Shown: in pieces, positions 1 through 8,100 of the stretch
Layout of the letters: each line of letters starts with the position of its first letter
Position numbering within the stretch: position 1 is the stretch's first letter
Source of the DNA: UBA57 sp013378375
Lineage (GTDB): Archaea > Thermoproteota > Nitrososphaeria > Nitrososphaerales > UBA57
DNA length: 20,977 bases
NCBI GenBank assembly: GCA_013378375.1
Contig: JACAFT010000018.1
Coordinates: forward strand, 1-20,977
Reading direction: 5' to 3'
Notes under the pieces: model-generated
The model's input: only the letters and a program-made list of their open reading frames with translations
Told to the model about the DNA's origin: nothing
Databases searched by the model: none
Made by a program: the position numbers and the translations under genes

Positions 1-652
1 GGATGAAATGAAACATGACAAATCTGGTGGTGCTACTGTTATTGGTATTATGCAAGCTGTTGCAGATTTAAAATTACCTGTAAATGTTGTTGGTTTAATT
101 CCAGCAACTGAGAATATGCCTGGTGGTTCTGCATATAAACCTGGTGATATTCTTACCTTCTATAACAAAAAAACTGCAGAAATTCTAAATACTGATGCTG
201 AAGGAAGAGTAATTCTTGCAGATGCATTATCTTATGCACAGACTTACAAACCTAAAATGATCATTGATTTTGCTACTCTAACAGGTGCTTGTATTGTTGC
301 TCTTGGAACTGTTGCTAGTGGAATGATTGGAAATGATAAAAAAATAATGAATCTTCTAATGAAATCTGCCGAACATACTGGTGAAAAAGTATGGGAATTG
401 CCTTTGTGGGATGAATATAAAAAATTGATTCGCAGTGATGTTGCAGATATTAAAAATATTGGCGGTCGTGGAGCTGGTACTATCACTGCTGCTGCATTTT
501 TGAGTCATTTCGTCGGTGAATATCCTTGGGTTCACTTAGATATTGCTGGAACTGCTTGGACTCAAGAAGGTACTCCTAAAAAATCCTACATTAAAAAAGG
601 AGCTACTGGAGTGGGAGTCTTATTGAGTATAGACTTTTTGAGAAGTCTTTGA
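1..652 (+). CDS. Leucyl aminopeptidase (M17 family), 5'-truncated
   Basis: Carboxy-terminal catalytic part of a cytosolic M17 leucine aminopeptidase, a two-metal enzyme that removes N-terminal residues from peptides. The frame is open from the window edge; the Met at position 8 is internal (it lies in the family's M-K-x-D-x-S-G segment), so the true start lies upstream. Seen here: the metal-ligand segment KHDKSGGATV, the ENMPGG segment, and the hallmark NTDAEGR octapeptide region, whose Asp and Glu bind metal and whose Arg assists catalysis. The C-terminal half is complete to the stop. It converges on the thermosome gene with a gap of 17 bases; a run of seven T at 665-671 could end its transcript. 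Family assignment is firm; physiological substrate is not shown. Confidence 0.93.
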   Translation, partial: DEMKHDKSGGATVIGIMQAVADLKLPVNVVGLIPATENMPGGSAYKPGDILTFYNKKTAEILNTDAEGRVILADALSYAQTYKPKMIIDFATLTGACIVALGTVASGMIGNDKKIMNLLMKSAEHTGEKVWELPLWDEYKKLIRSDVADIKNIGGRGAGTITAAAFLSHFVGEYPWVHLDIAGTAWTQEGTPKKSYIKKGATGVGVLLSIDFLRSL

Positions 653-669
653 CTCGTGTTGATATTTTT

Positions 670-2292
670 TTAGTAATCCATTCCACCAGGTGGACCGCCA
701 GGTGGAGCTGAAGTTTTTGCCGATGATATTGTATCATCAATTCTTAATATCATATTAGTTACTTCTATTGCAGATTTTATAACTTGTTCCTTGACCTTTA
801 GAGGTTCAAACACATTTCTTTTTGACATGTCAGCCAAGCCTCCTCGTAAAGCATCAACGCCATACCATTTATTACCTTCAACTTGTTTTGCCCTTAATTC
901 TACTTGTGTATCAATTGGATCCATTCCTGCATTTTCTGCTAAAGTTACTGGTAATGATTCCATTGCATCAGCAAATTTTTGTGCTGCTAATTGCTCTCTT
1001 CCAGAAAGACTATTTGCCCATTGTCTTAGTTTATATGCGACATTTGCTTCTGGTGCACCTCCGCCTGCTACAACATATGGGTATTCAAGTACATCTTTTA
1101 CTACCATTAAGGCATCATGTAATGATCTTTCTGCTTCATCAAGAACTCTGGGAGAACCTCCACGAATAAGTATTGAGACTGCCTTTGGATTTTTACATCC
1201 TTCAATAAATACCCATTTATCACTTTCAATTTTTCTTTCCTCAACTAATGCAGCAAGTCCAAGATCTTGATTTGTAAGATCTTTCAAGTTTGTAACTATT
1301 CTTGCTCCTGTTGCTTTAGCTAACTTTGTAATGTCGCTTTCTTTTACTCTTCTAATTGCTAGAATTCCTGCTTTAGCTAAGAAATGTTGAGCAATATCGT
1401 CTATTCCTTTTTGACATAAAACTACACTAGCTCCTGATGCAACCAATTGATCAACTGATTGCTTTAATATTCTATTTTCTTCATCAAGAAACTGCTTCAT
1501 TTGTAACGGCTCGTTTATTCTTATTTCAGCACTAATCTCAGTTTTTTCAATTTCTAACGCTGCATTGATTACTGCTATCTTTGCTTTTGTAATTGATTTT
1601 GGCATACTTGAATGCACCACTTCTTTGTCAAGAACTATTCCTTTTATTAATGAAGTTTCATTCATTGACGCACCGGGTTTTTTATCAATTTTTATATTAT
1701 CTAAATCAACTTTTGTTTCATTATTAATCTCATCTGCAATTAGTAATAATGAATCTACGACTACTTTTGAAAGATTTTTTGCTTCTTCTGCAACTAATTT
1801 ACTCATCATACTTGTGGCCGCGATTTTGTTCAATATTTCTTTATTATTTTTATCAACTTTAATCGCAATTTTTTTCAATATAATTAATGCTTCATCTGCA
1901 GCTTTTCCATATCCATCTATTACCATTGTTGGATGTACTTCTTTATCTATCAATTCTTGAGCTTTGTCTAATAATGCACCAGAAAATACAACTGAAGTAG
2001 TTGTTCCATCTCCTACTTCATTATCTGTAGTTTTTGCAACTTCTACCATCATTTTTCCTGCTGGATGTTGCATATCTATTTCTTTTAAAATTGTAGCTCC
2101 ATCATTAGTAATTGTCACATCTCCTATTCCATCTACCAACATCTTATCCATTCCTCTTGGACCTAAGGATGTTTTTACTAATTGAGCGACAAGTTTTGCA
2201 GCAAATATATTATTTCTTTGTGCTTCTTTTCCTTTAGATTCACTTGAACCTTCTTTTAAAATAAATACGGGTTGACCGCCATTTTGGGACAT
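670..2292 (-). CDS. Thermosome subunit (group II chaperonin)
   Basis: Subunit of the archaeal group II chaperonin, a two-ring ATP-driven cytosolic folding machine related to eukaryotic CCT. The 540-residue length matches the family. Equatorial ATP-site signatures are intact: LGPRGMDKML (residues 43-52), NDGATIL (63-69) and GDGTTTS (94-100); the GGGAPE motif occurs in the C-terminal equatorial half. The protein ends in a flexible Gly/Pro/Met tail (GGPPGGMDY), typical of thermosomes. The ATG at 2292 is preceded by an A/T-rich TATA-like element about 28 bases upstream, implying a very short leader. It is monocistronic, convergent with the aminopeptidase. Archaea often have two or three paralogues; which one this is cannot be told here. 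Large antisense open frames across it are shadows. Confidence 0.97.
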   Translation of the reverse strand: MSQNGGQPVFILKEGSSESKGKEAQRNNIFAAKLVAQLVKTSLGPRGMDKMLVDGIGDVTITNDGATILKEIDMQHPAGKMMVEVAKTTDNEVGDGTTTSVVFSGALLDKAQELIDKEVHPTMVIDGYGKAADEALIILKKIAIKVDKNNKEILNKIAATSMMSKLVAEEAKNLSKVVVDSLLLIADEINNETKVDLDNIKIDKKPGASMNETSLIKGIVLDKEVVHSSMPKSITKAKIAVINAALEIEKTEISAEIRINEPLQMKQFLDEENRILKQSVDQLVASGASVVLCQKGIDDIAQHFLAKAGILAIRRVKESDITKLAKATGARIVTNLKDLTNQDLGLAALVEERKIESDKWVFIEGCKNPKAVSILIRGGSPRVLDEAERSLHDALMVVKDVLEYPYVVAGGGAPEANVAYKLRQWANSLSGREQLAAQKFADAMESLPVTLAENAGMDPIDTQVELRAKQVEGNKWYGVDALRGGLADMSKRNVFEPLKVKEQVIKSAIEVTNMILRIDDTISSAKTSAPPGGPPGGMDY

Positions 2293-2314
2293 AGTTACTA
2301 GTCCGTACTTCTCA

Positions 2315-2323
2315 ATTTTTAAA
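2315..2323 (-). promoter_or_regulatory. Putative TATA box of the thermosome gene
   Basis: On the minus strand this A/T stretch reads as TTTAAAAAT-like, preceded by an A-rich stretch that could act as a TFB recognition element. Its centre is about 28 bases upstream of the thermosome ATG, near the usual archaeal TATA-to-start distance, so the transcript would be nearly leaderless. Inference from spacing and composition only. Confidence 0.4.
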
Positions 2324-2358
2324 TATTATGTTTTTTTGACTAGTCCTTTAATTTTATA

Positions 2359-3531
2359 TTACCTTTTTTTCTGTATTCTTACATAATGGACATCAAATGG
2401 AGCATTTTTGTCTGGAATACATTTTCTTCTGATCACTTTGTTAAAATTTGGCTCAATTTCATTATTTTCCCCAGATACTAGTTTTTTTATATTTATTCCT
2501 CCTTCACAAATAATGTCTAATCTGACTTGTTTTTTTTCAATTTTTTTAATTGTTACTGAAAATATTTTTCTTGTAAAGTGTTTTCGTTTGTTGATTGAGT
2601 ATATAGTTACATCTTTTTTATCAAAGAATTTTTCCAAATATTTTATTTTATTAACGTCTTTACAATTACATTCAAAATTTACTCTTGACTTCATAATAAA
2701 ACCAAAGTCTGTTATTGGTCTGTTTTTTAATATTTCAGCATGTTTCATTATTATACCGTTGTTCATTTTTTTATCTCGGAAAAATGATTTACGTTTAATA
2801 GGTGAAACAATTTCTGCACAGAATGGTCTTCCTTTATTTTTAACTAAACTATTATTGTCTTCGCTACCAAACCATGATATTTTTACATCATTTGCAATAA
2901 ATTTTTTCTTTAAAAATTTTTGTATTTCATTTTCTACTGATGGACTTTTTTGAAATCCTGAAAATTTACATATTTTACATCCATATGTTTTACATTCTTT
3001 ACATCTTTGTTTTTTTTGCTTTACTCCGCGTTTCCTTTTAATGTAATTTCCTATAACAAATATTGACCTAGTCGTTATTTCGATATCGTCCATTAATGTA
3101 TTGACAAGAATATTTAAATCAGGTTTGTTTAAACTGACTCTTTTACCACTTTTTAATGCAATAAATTTTGATGTTTGTTTTGTAATTTCACTTTTTATTG
3201 ATTCGCCACCTTTAATTTTGTATTCAGCTCTGATGAAATCTTCTCTTTCAATTATTTCTGAATCAATTATTGTTCCTATCATAAAACTTGAATATTCAAA
3301 TTTTTCTATTTTTTTTATTATTGTGCTCGATGTTTTATTTAAATTTGCCATTATTCCTTCACAAATAAAGCAATTTCTTTTATTGGATTTGTTGTGAATT
3401 TGAATACTAATCTTCTTTCCATATAGTTTGTTATTTATACGATTGTTTGAAAATTGTCTTCCTAAACAACTATTACATAATTGATATTTACGTAAAATTT
3501 TTTTTGCGTTTTTGAGTATTGTTTTATCCAG
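2359..3531 (-). CDS. pus10: tRNA pseudouridine synthase Pus10, apparent non-canonical start
   Basis: Archaeal Pus10 makes pseudouridine at positions 54/55 of the tRNA T-loop. The first ATG (3351) gives 330 residues, but the same frame stays open upstream to a TAA at 3538-3540 and encodes a clear Pus10 N-terminus: a zinc module with Cys19-x2-Cys22 followed by LGRQF, and Cys54-x2-Cys57 followed by EG. Numbered from a CTG at 3531 the protein has 390 residues. A second Cys4 cluster (177, 180, 185, 188) follows, then GSED with probable catalytic Asp225 and GRPF (residues 234-237). No ATG, GTG or TTG lies between the TAA and 3351, so CTG at 3531 (or ATA at 3519) is my best start. CTG begins two bases after the SRP54 stop, suggesting translational coupling. 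Function is confident, start uncertain. Confidence 0.88.
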   Translation of the reverse strand: MDKTILKNAKKILRKYQLCNSCLGRQFSNNRINNKLYGKKISIQIHNKSNKRNCFICEGIMANLNKTSSTIIKKIEKFEYSSFMIGTIIDSEIIEREDFIRAEYKIKGGESIKSEITKQTSKFIALKSGKRVSLNKPDLNILVNTLMDDIEITTRSIFVIGNYIKRKRGVKQKKQRCKECKTYGCKICKFSGFQKSPSVENEIQKFLKKKFIANDVKISWFGSEDNNSLVKNKGRPFCAEIVSPIKRKSFFRDKKMNNGIIMKHAEILKNRPITDFGFIMKSRVNFECNCKDVNKIKYLEKFFDKKDVTIYSINKRKHFTRKIFSVTIKKIEKKQVRLDIICEGGINIKKLVSGENNEIEPNFNKVIRRKCIPDKNAPFDVHYVRIQKKR

Positions 3532-3533
3532 CT

Positions 3534-4859
3534 TTAATTAGCACCTAATTTTTTCATTAATTGTCTCATATTTCTTCCTTTACCAGCTTTAAACATTTGT
3601 TTAGATTGTTTGTATCGGTTCAATAATTCTTTTATTTCCTTTTCTGTTCTTCCTGAACCTTTGGCAATTCTTTTTATTCGTGATGAATTAATTAAATCTG
3701 GATCTTGTTTTTCTTGATTGGTCATGGATTGAATAATGAATTTCCATTTTTCCATATTTTTTTCAATATTATCTAAATCTTTTTCGGGTAATTGATTAGA
3801 TGCTCCTGGAATTAGTTCCATAATTTTTTTTATTGATCCCATTTTGTTCATTTGTTCTAATTGTTCGTATAGATCAGTAATAGTCATTTTACCTGACATG
3901 ATTCTTTGTAGTTTTACATCTTGATTTTCTATTTGCATGTCTTTTACTTTTTGTAATAATGTCTGAATATCCCCCATTCCAATTAATCTTCCTACAAATC
4001 TAGTTGCAACAAATTCCTCTAAATCATCAATTCTTTCACCGGTTCCTAAGAAGAAAATACTTGCACCAGTGTTTGCAACAGCTATTAAAGCACCTCCTCC
4101 TTTTGCTGCGCCATCTAGTTTTGTTATTATAATTCCTCCTATTGGAGCAATTTCTTTGAATGCTTTTGATTGAGATTCAGATTGTTGACCAATTGTAGAA
4201 TCAATTACCAGAAATATATTATCTGGTTTAATTTCTTTTGTTAGTTGTTTCATTTCTAACATTAGTTTTTCTTCCTCTTTGTGCCTTCCAGTTGTGTCAA
4301 TTATAACTACATCTTTTGTATTTTTTTTAAAAAAATTTATACCATTTCTGATTATTTTTACTGCATTGCTCTCATTTTCTTCTCCATAAACTTCAATTTT
4401 AAAAGGCTCACAAAGTGATTTTATTTGCTCTAATGCTCCTGGTCTGAATGTATCTGCTGCAATTACTCCTGTTGAATAGTTCTTTTTTGACATATATCTG
4501 GCCAATTTCCCAATTGACGTAGTTTTTCCACTTCCTTGTATTCCGAGTACTAGAATAATGTTTTGTTTATCTTTTTTTAATTCGAATTTATTGTCTGAAC
4601 CCAACATATTTGATAGTTCTTCGTATAATATCTTCACAATATGATCTCTTCTCGGGATTCCCATTGGAACTTTTTCTTTTAATGCCCGTTCTTCTACTTT
4701 TTTTGTTAATTCAAAAACTAGTTTTACATTGACATCTGATTGTAATAACGACCTTTGTAGATCTTTTATGAATTCTTTTATAGATTCTTCATCTATATTG
4801 TCATTTCCAATAAATTTTTTTATTGAATTCTGAAGTCCGTCACGAAGTTTGTCTAACAT
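3534..4859 (-). CDS. srp54: Signal recognition particle 54 kDa protein (SRP54)
   Basis: GTPase subunit of the signal recognition particle; binds SRP RNA and nascent signal sequences and docks with FtsY at the membrane. The 441 residues have the full family layout: helical N domain (about 1-95), G domain with P-loop GIQGSGKT (106-113), ADTFRPGALEQ (about 135-145), DTTGR (188-192) and TKLDG (246-250), then a Met-rich M domain (about 300-435) with the RIMSGKMT segment and a basic C-terminus. It lies between dph6 (7 bases upstream) and pus10 (2 bases downstream) on the same strand, so the three genes probably share a transcript. The ATG start is family-consistent. Confidence 0.97.
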   Translation of the reverse strand: MLDKLRDGLQNSIKKFIGNDNIDEESIKEFIKDLQRSLLQSDVNVKLVFELTKKVEERALKEKVPMGIPRRDHIVKILYEELSNMLGSDNKFELKKDKQNIILVLGIQGSGKTTSIGKLARYMSKKNYSTGVIAADTFRPGALEQIKSLCEPFKIEVYGEENESNAVKIIRNGINFFKKNTKDVVIIDTTGRHKEEEKLMLEMKQLTKEIKPDNIFLVIDSTIGQQSESQSKAFKEIAPIGGIIITKLDGAAKGGGALIAVANTGASIFFLGTGERIDDLEEFVATRFVGRLIGMGDIQTLLQKVKDMQIENQDVKLQRIMSGKMTITDLYEQLEQMNKMGSIKKIMELIPGASNQLPEKDLDNIEKNMEKWKFIIQSMTNQEKQDPDLINSSRIKRIAKGSGRTEKEIKELLNRYKQSKQMFKAGKGRNMRQLMKKLGAN

Positions 4860-4866
4860 CTTATTC

Positions 4867-5535
4867 TCACTTGTTTATACTTATTAATTTGGGAATTTTT
4901 AAAGTTCCTCTATCTCCATGCCATATTTTCTCTACATTAATAGGCTCTAATTTCTTTGAATATAATGGACCATCAAGAACCAATGTATCTAAATCCCCTC
5001 CTTCTCCCACTGCATTAAACTTATACTTTTTTGCCAGATAAAGTAATTTCTCTATATTATTTTTATCTAAATGTCTGCCTAGCCATTCTTCTTCTAAGCC
5101 TAGTGCAGCTACTGATACTATGATAACATCTAAATTATTTTCTAATATCTTTTCATAAAGTTTTTCGGGTGTAATTCCCCATATTGGAGCATAATGTTTC
5201 ATATTTGCATCTTCACAGACTATGTCGAATTTCTTTTTTTGATAATTGGATTCTATTCCCCCTGTGATTAAATAATCTCCATCAATGTTTTTTAAGGCAT
5301 CAGCAAGTACTTCTATCTCGTTATCTTTAGGAGCCTTAATTGGTATCCATTTTATGCCAACTACTTCTGCAATAGATTTTACAAGTTCTACATTGTGTGT
5401 ATGATATAGCATACTTTCAGGATCTTCCGGAATGATTGTCATTATCCCTGTTATCTTGATTCCTGAGTTATGTGCTAAATGCATCGATAACACTGAATCT
5501 TTTCCACCTGATAAAAACGAAATTCCAGTTTTCAT
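4867..5535 (-). CDS. dph6: Diphthine--ammonia ligase (Dph6 family)
   Basis: ATP-grasping amidase-type enzyme of the adenine nucleotide alpha-hydrolase (PP-loop) superfamily. Dph6 performs the last step of diphthamide synthesis on elongation factor 2, converting diphthine to diphthamide with ATP and ammonium. The PP-loop SGGKDS sits at residues 9-14, and the family C-terminal segment GEGGDLDTLVLDGPLY at 177-192 (more often GEGGExET). Length of 222 residues fits archaeal members. First gene of a probable dph6-SRP54-pus10 transcript, divergent from grpE. The ATG start is right for the family because the PP-loop must be near the N-terminus. The related MJ0570-type proteins are the main alternative name. 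Confidence 0.9.
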   Translation of the reverse strand: MKTGISFLSGGKDSVLSMHLAHNSGIKITGIMTIIPEDPESMLYHTHNVELVKSIAEVVGIKWIPIKAPKDNEIEVLADALKNIDGDYLITGGIESNYQKKKFDIVCEDANMKHYAPIWGITPEKLYEKILENNLDVIIVSVAALGLEEEWLGRHLDKNNIEKLLYLAKKYKFNAVGEGGDLDTLVLDGPLYSKKLEPINVEKIWHGDRGTLKIPKLISINK

Positions 5536-5684
5536 TATAAATTATCTTTATATATCTAATTTCCAATTATTAACTTTCATTATTGGTTTATTTATTGCTG
5601 GAATCTATAATTTGTGGAAAAGTTTATAGATATGATTTAAGTTACTCTCCTTTAGTTAGGAACATTAATTTAGAGGCTTTATGA
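5536..5684. promoter_or_regulatory. Divergent dph6/grpE intergenic region
   Basis: A 149-base A/T-rich spacer between divergent genes. It carries the grpE TATA-like element (separate entry). On the minus strand a TATATAAAG-like string near 5547-5555 is preceded by GGAA but lies only about 17 bases from the dph6 ATG, closer than usual, so I do not assign it firmly. No RNA gene or clear operator is visible. Confidence 0.5.
5617..5630 (+). promoter_or_regulatory. Putative BRE/TATA element of the grpE-dnaK-dnaJ operon
   Basis: The sequence GGAAAAGTTTATAGA resembles a purine-rich TFB recognition element followed by an archaeal TATA box (about 5622-5630). A start about 26 bases downstream would fall near 5652, leaving a leader of roughly 33 bases. 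A GAGG Shine-Dalgarno-like motif at 5673-5676 sits 8 bases before the grpE ATG. Confidence 0.5.
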
Positions 5685-6221
5685 ATGTTAATTGAAAATA
5701 ATGAACAAAATATTCCCTTAGATTCTGCAGAAGATGATTATAGTAAGGATGAATTTGAAAAAATAAAAAAACAATCCGATTCATACTTTAAACAACTTCA
5801 ATATCTTCAAGCTGATTTTGAAAATTTTCGCAAACAAACTAATAAAGAATTTGAAAATCAATCTAAATTTGGTAAACATGAGATGGTAAGAAGCTTGATT
5901 GAAATATATGAAGATCTACAAAGGATTTTGGAAAATGCAAATACGGAAGATTCTTCAATAAAAGGAATACAACTTGTCATTAAAAATATTGAGGCTATGT
6001 TTGAAGAACAATCCGTCGAGTTGATTGATTCTGTTGGAAGTATTTTTGATCCCAATTTACACGAAGCTGTTGATTACACAAAAAACTCTGATTTTGAAGA
6101 TAATGTTATTATTTCTGAAATTCAAAGTGGGTATAAAATTCATGGACAAGTTTTAAGACCCAGTAAAGTAAATGTATGCAATAATAAAGTTGACACTAAT
6201 GGAGTTAATATAAATGAGTAA
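5685..6221 (+). CDS. grpE: GrpE, DnaK nucleotide exchange factor
   Basis: Co-chaperone that promotes ADP release from DnaK. The 178-residue protein has an acidic N-terminus, a long charged helical segment (about residues 22-90, with QADFENFRKQ) expected to form the dimeric coiled coil, and a compact C-terminal beta domain with the family-like FDPNLHEAV segment (about 125-133) and a terminal GYKIHGQVLRPSKVNV strand region. The start is ATG 5685; another ATG at 5681 is in a different frame and stops after four codons. GAGG at 5673-5676 acts as a likely ribosome binding site. The gene overlaps dnaK by 8 bases. Presence of a bacterial-type DnaK system in some archaea is generally attributed to ancient transfer. 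Confidence 0.95.
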   Translation: MLIENNEQNIPLDSAEDDYSKDEFEKIKKQSDSYFKQLQYLQADFENFRKQTNKEFENQSKFGKHEMVRSLIEIYEDLQRILENANTEDSSIKGIQLVIKNIEAMFEEQSVELIDSVGSIFDPNLHEAVDYTKNSDFEDNVIISEIQSGYKIHGQVLRPSKVNVCNNKVDTNGVNINE

Positions 6222-8100
6222 AATAATCGGAATAGATCTTGGCACAAGTAATTCTGCTGCAGCCGTAATGGTTGGCGGTAAATCTTCTATTATTCCTAGT
6301 GCAGAGGGAACTAGTATAGGAGGGAAGTCCTTTCCATCTTATGTCGCCTTTACATCTGATAATCAACGTTTAGTCGGTGAACCTGCAAGGAGACAAGCTG
6401 TTACTAATCCTGAGGGTACTGTATTTTCTATAAAAAGAAAAATGGGAACTAAAGAAGTTGTAGAAATTGGTAGCACTAAATATACACCCGAGCAAATTTC
6501 TTCCTTTATTCTTCAAAAAATAAAAACTGATGCAGAAGCATTTCTTGGCGAAAAAATTGAAAAAGCTGTAATTACTGTTCCTGCTTATTTTAATGATGCA
6601 CAACGACAGGCAACGAAAGACGCAGGGTCTATTGCTGGATTAGAAGTTGTTAGGATTATAAATGAACCTACTGCTGCTGCATTGGCTTATGGATTAAATA
6701 AAGATGAATCTGATCAAAAAATTCTTGTATTTGATCTTGGTGGCGGTACTCTTGATGTTACTGTAATGGAATTAGGAGATGGTGTATTCGAAGTAAAAAG
6801 TACTAGTGGTGATACTAGACTTGGTGGTACTGATATGGATCAAAAAATCCTAGATTATCTTGTAGAAGTGTTTAAGCAGCGATCCTCTATTGATTTGAAT
6901 AATGATTCTAAAGCAATACAAAGACTTCGTGAAGGAGCTGAAAAAGCAAAAATTGAATTGTCTACTGTATTGACTACTGATATTAATCTTCCATTTATTG
7001 CTCAAGATTCTGAAAACAATCCTGTACATTTTGAAACCACTTTGACTCGTGCAAAACTTGAAGACTTAATTTCTCCAATACTTCAAAAATGTGAAAATCC
7101 TGTTAAACAAGCTATTGAAGATTCAAAACTTTCTACAGCTGATATTACTAAAATAATTCTTGTTGGAGGTCCTACACGTATGCCTTCTGTACAAGACTTT
7201 GTTAAAAAAATAATTGGCAAGGGATTGGAACGTGGAGTTGATCCTATGGAATGTGTTGCTTCTGGTGCTGCTATACAAGGAGCAGTTCTTGCCGGTGAAA
7301 CTTCTGATATTTTATTACTTGATGTAACCCCTCTTTCACTTGGTGTTGAGGTTCAAGGCGGTATATGTAATAGAATGATTGAACGAAATACTACTATTCC
7401 TACTAAGAAAAGTCAGATCTACTCAACAGCTGAGGATAATCAATCTGCCGTTACAATAAATGTTCTTCAGGGAGAAAGACAAATGGCATCTGATAATACG
7501 TCTTTAGGAAGATTTAATCTTGAAGGAATTCCTCCTGCTCCAAGAGGCGTTCCTCAAATTGAAGTAACTTTTGACATTGATGCAAATGGTATAATTAATG
7601 TATCTGCTAAAGATTTAGCTACTAACAAAGAACAAAAAATTACTGTAACAGGTTCTAGTAAACTTTCTGATTCTGATAAAGAACAAATGATTAAAGACGC
7701 AGAAAAGTTTGCCGAACAAGATAAAGCGAGAAAAGAAGAGGTAGAATTGGTTAATAAAGCTGATTCATTAATCTATACGGCAGAACGAACTAAAACTGAT
7801 CTTAAAGAGAAGATTACACAAGAACAAATATCCCAAATTGACGCTCTGGTTGCAGAACTAAAAACATCTGTTGAATCTAAGGAACACTCTTCTATTACTG
7901 AAAATTCAGATAAATTGAGCAAACTTTTACAAGAAATTGGTTCTTCCATGTACCAACAATCTACTCAGGCTGATGTCAATCAAGCATCTTCTACTTCTAG
8001 TTCTTCCGTTGACAATAATGCCTCTACTGATTCTCAGGAAAAAGTTATTGATGGAGAATACGACGTGGTAGATGAGAATTCCTCTACTGATGATAAATGA
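6214..8100 (+). CDS. dnaK: Molecular chaperone DnaK (Hsp70)
   Basis: ATP-dependent Hsp70 that binds exposed hydrophobic peptides with DnaJ and GrpE. The full 628-residue frame shows the nucleotide-binding motifs GIDLGTSNSAAAV near the N-terminus, the NEPTAAALAYG segment, phosphate-binding DLGGGTLDVTV and GGPTRMP, then the linker (DILLLDVTPLSLGVE), substrate-binding beta domain and helical lid, and an acidic tail ending in EYDVVDENSSTDDK. The N-terminal domain has the compact form (no 24-residue insertion typical of Gram-negative DnaK is obvious). It overlaps grpE by 8 bases and dnaJ by 4 (ATGA), so the three are translationally coupled. Confidence 0.98.
   Translation: MSKIIGIDLGTSNSAAAVMVGGKSSIIPSAEGTSIGGKSFPSYVAFTSDNQRLVGEPARRQAVTNPEGTVFSIKRKMGTKEVVEIGSTKYTPEQISSFILQKIKTDAEAFLGEKIEKAVITVPAYFNDAQRQATKDAGSIAGLEVVRIINEPTAAALAYGLNKDESDQKILVFDLGGGTLDVTVMELGDGVFEVKSTSGDTRLGGTDMDQKILDYLVEVFKQRSSIDLNNDSKAIQRLREGAEKAKIELSTVLTTDINLPFIAQDSENNPVHFETTLTRAKLEDLISPILQKCENPVKQAIEDSKLSTADITKIILVGGPTRMPSVQDFVKKIIGKGLERGVDPMECVASGAAIQGAVLAGETSDILLLDVTPLSLGVEVQGGICNRMIERNTTIPTKKSQIYSTAEDNQSAVTINVLQGERQMASDNTSLGRFNLEGIPPAPRGVPQIEVTFDIDANGIINVSAKDLATNKEQKITVTGSSKLSDSDKEQMIKDAEKFAEQDKARKEEVELVNKADSLIYTAERTKTDLKEKITQEQISQIDALVAELKTSVESKEHSSITENSDKLSKLLQEIGSSMYQQSTQADVNQASSTSSSSVDNNASTDSQEKVIDGEYDVVDENSSTDDK

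Noticed and set aside
791..1270. Long plus-strand open frame opposite the thermosome gene
   Set aside because: It lies wholly antisense to a strongly conserved gene, has Ser/Cys/Leu-rich content without a recognisable domain, and no promoter or ribosome binding site.
2841..2880. Apparent loss of the Pus10 catalytic Asp when aligned with the D-V-D-V-R pattern of other Pus10 proteins
   Set aside because: By analogy with the G-x-x-D motif of other pseudouridine synthases, the catalytic Asp is the one in GSED, which is present (Asp225 in the extended numbering).
2408..2953. 181-codon plus-strand frame opposite pus10
   Set aside because: Phe/Ile/Leu-rich translation typical of the antisense of an A/T-rich, Lys-rich gene; pus10 motifs on the other strand explain the region.
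5681..5695. Earlier ATG before grpE
   Set aside because: In another frame, it reaches a stop after four codons; ATG 5685 opens the grpE frame.
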